Below, one piece after another: positions 5,858 to 5,910 of a DNA stretch of 5,910 nt. Position 1 is the stretch's first letter. The number at the start of each line of letters is the position of its first letter. The translations under genes and the position numbers were made by a program. The DNA is taken from the NCBI GenBank assembly GCA_900546825.1, contig UREE01000092.1, positions 1 to 5,910 on the forward strand, written 5' to 3'. This DNA is from an uncultured Collinsella sp. (GTDB taxonomy: Bacteria > Actinomycetota > Coriobacteriia > Coriobacteriales > Coriobacteriaceae). A model generated the notes under the pieces. That model was not told the origin of the DNA. It saw only the letters and a list, made by a program, of their open reading frames with translations, and did no database searches.

Positions 5858-5910
5858 GCGGACATGGCTCAGTTGGTAGAGCACAACCTTGCCAAGGTTG
5901 GGGTCGCGGG
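5858..5910 (+). tRNA. tRNA-Gly (anticodon GCC), copy 2, cut by window edge
   Basis: The 53 bases present are identical to 3730-3782, from the 5' acceptor strand GCGGACA through the D arm, the anticodon arm (GCC at 5891-5893) and the 5' strand of the T stem. The last 20 or so bases and the CCA lie beyond the window. It is truncated only by the window, with no sign of being broken. Confidence 0.93.

Overview
The window looks like the chromosome of a moderately high-GC, host-associated actinobacterium, most plausibly Coriobacteriia (Collinsella-like). This is an inference from three things: mixed but GC-leaning codon use, an actinobacterial-style GH13 alpha-glucosidase with an FRIDVAHG nucleophile motif, and tRNA genes that encode their own CCA. 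No taxonomic search was possible.

The window is a row of protein genes separated by single tRNA genes. Each tRNA has its own promoter, and the two complete ones each have an intrinsic terminator; every gene is on the + strand. Positions 1-304 hold no convincing gene. They contain a very long, nearly perfect inverted repeat (36-160) and the promoter of a tRNA-Leu(GAG) at 305-394, which ends in a UUCG-loop terminator. Next come two genes of a partner-switching signalling module. The first (454-2799) is a PAS-GAF-SpoIIE/RsbU-type PP2C phosphatase. The second (2878-3624) is a single polypeptide joining an RsbV/SpoIIAA-like STAS domain to an RsbW/SpoIIAB-like histidine-kinase-type ATPase. A tRNA-Gly(GCC) with its own promoter and terminator follows (3730-3805). 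Then comes a cytoplasmic GH13 alpha-glucosidase (3984-5717). A second promoter and a second tRNA-Gly(GCC), identical over the 53 bases visible, run off the right edge.

Functionally, the phosphatase is expected to sense a signal through PAS/GAF and dephosphorylate the STAS serine. The fused ATPase would phosphorylate that serine and/or sequester a sigma factor. No sigma factor gene lies in the window, so the output is unknown. The glucosidase would hydrolyse short alpha-glucosides to glucose inside the cell. Nothing in the sequence links it to the signalling pair, and a tRNA unit with a terminator separates them.

The strongest leads are the STAS-ATPase fusion, the large cruciform-capable repeat upstream of tRNA-Leu, the shared AAAAAAGTNCTTGC promoter element at all three tRNAs, and the lack of promoter space between the tRNA-Leu terminator and the phosphatase gene.
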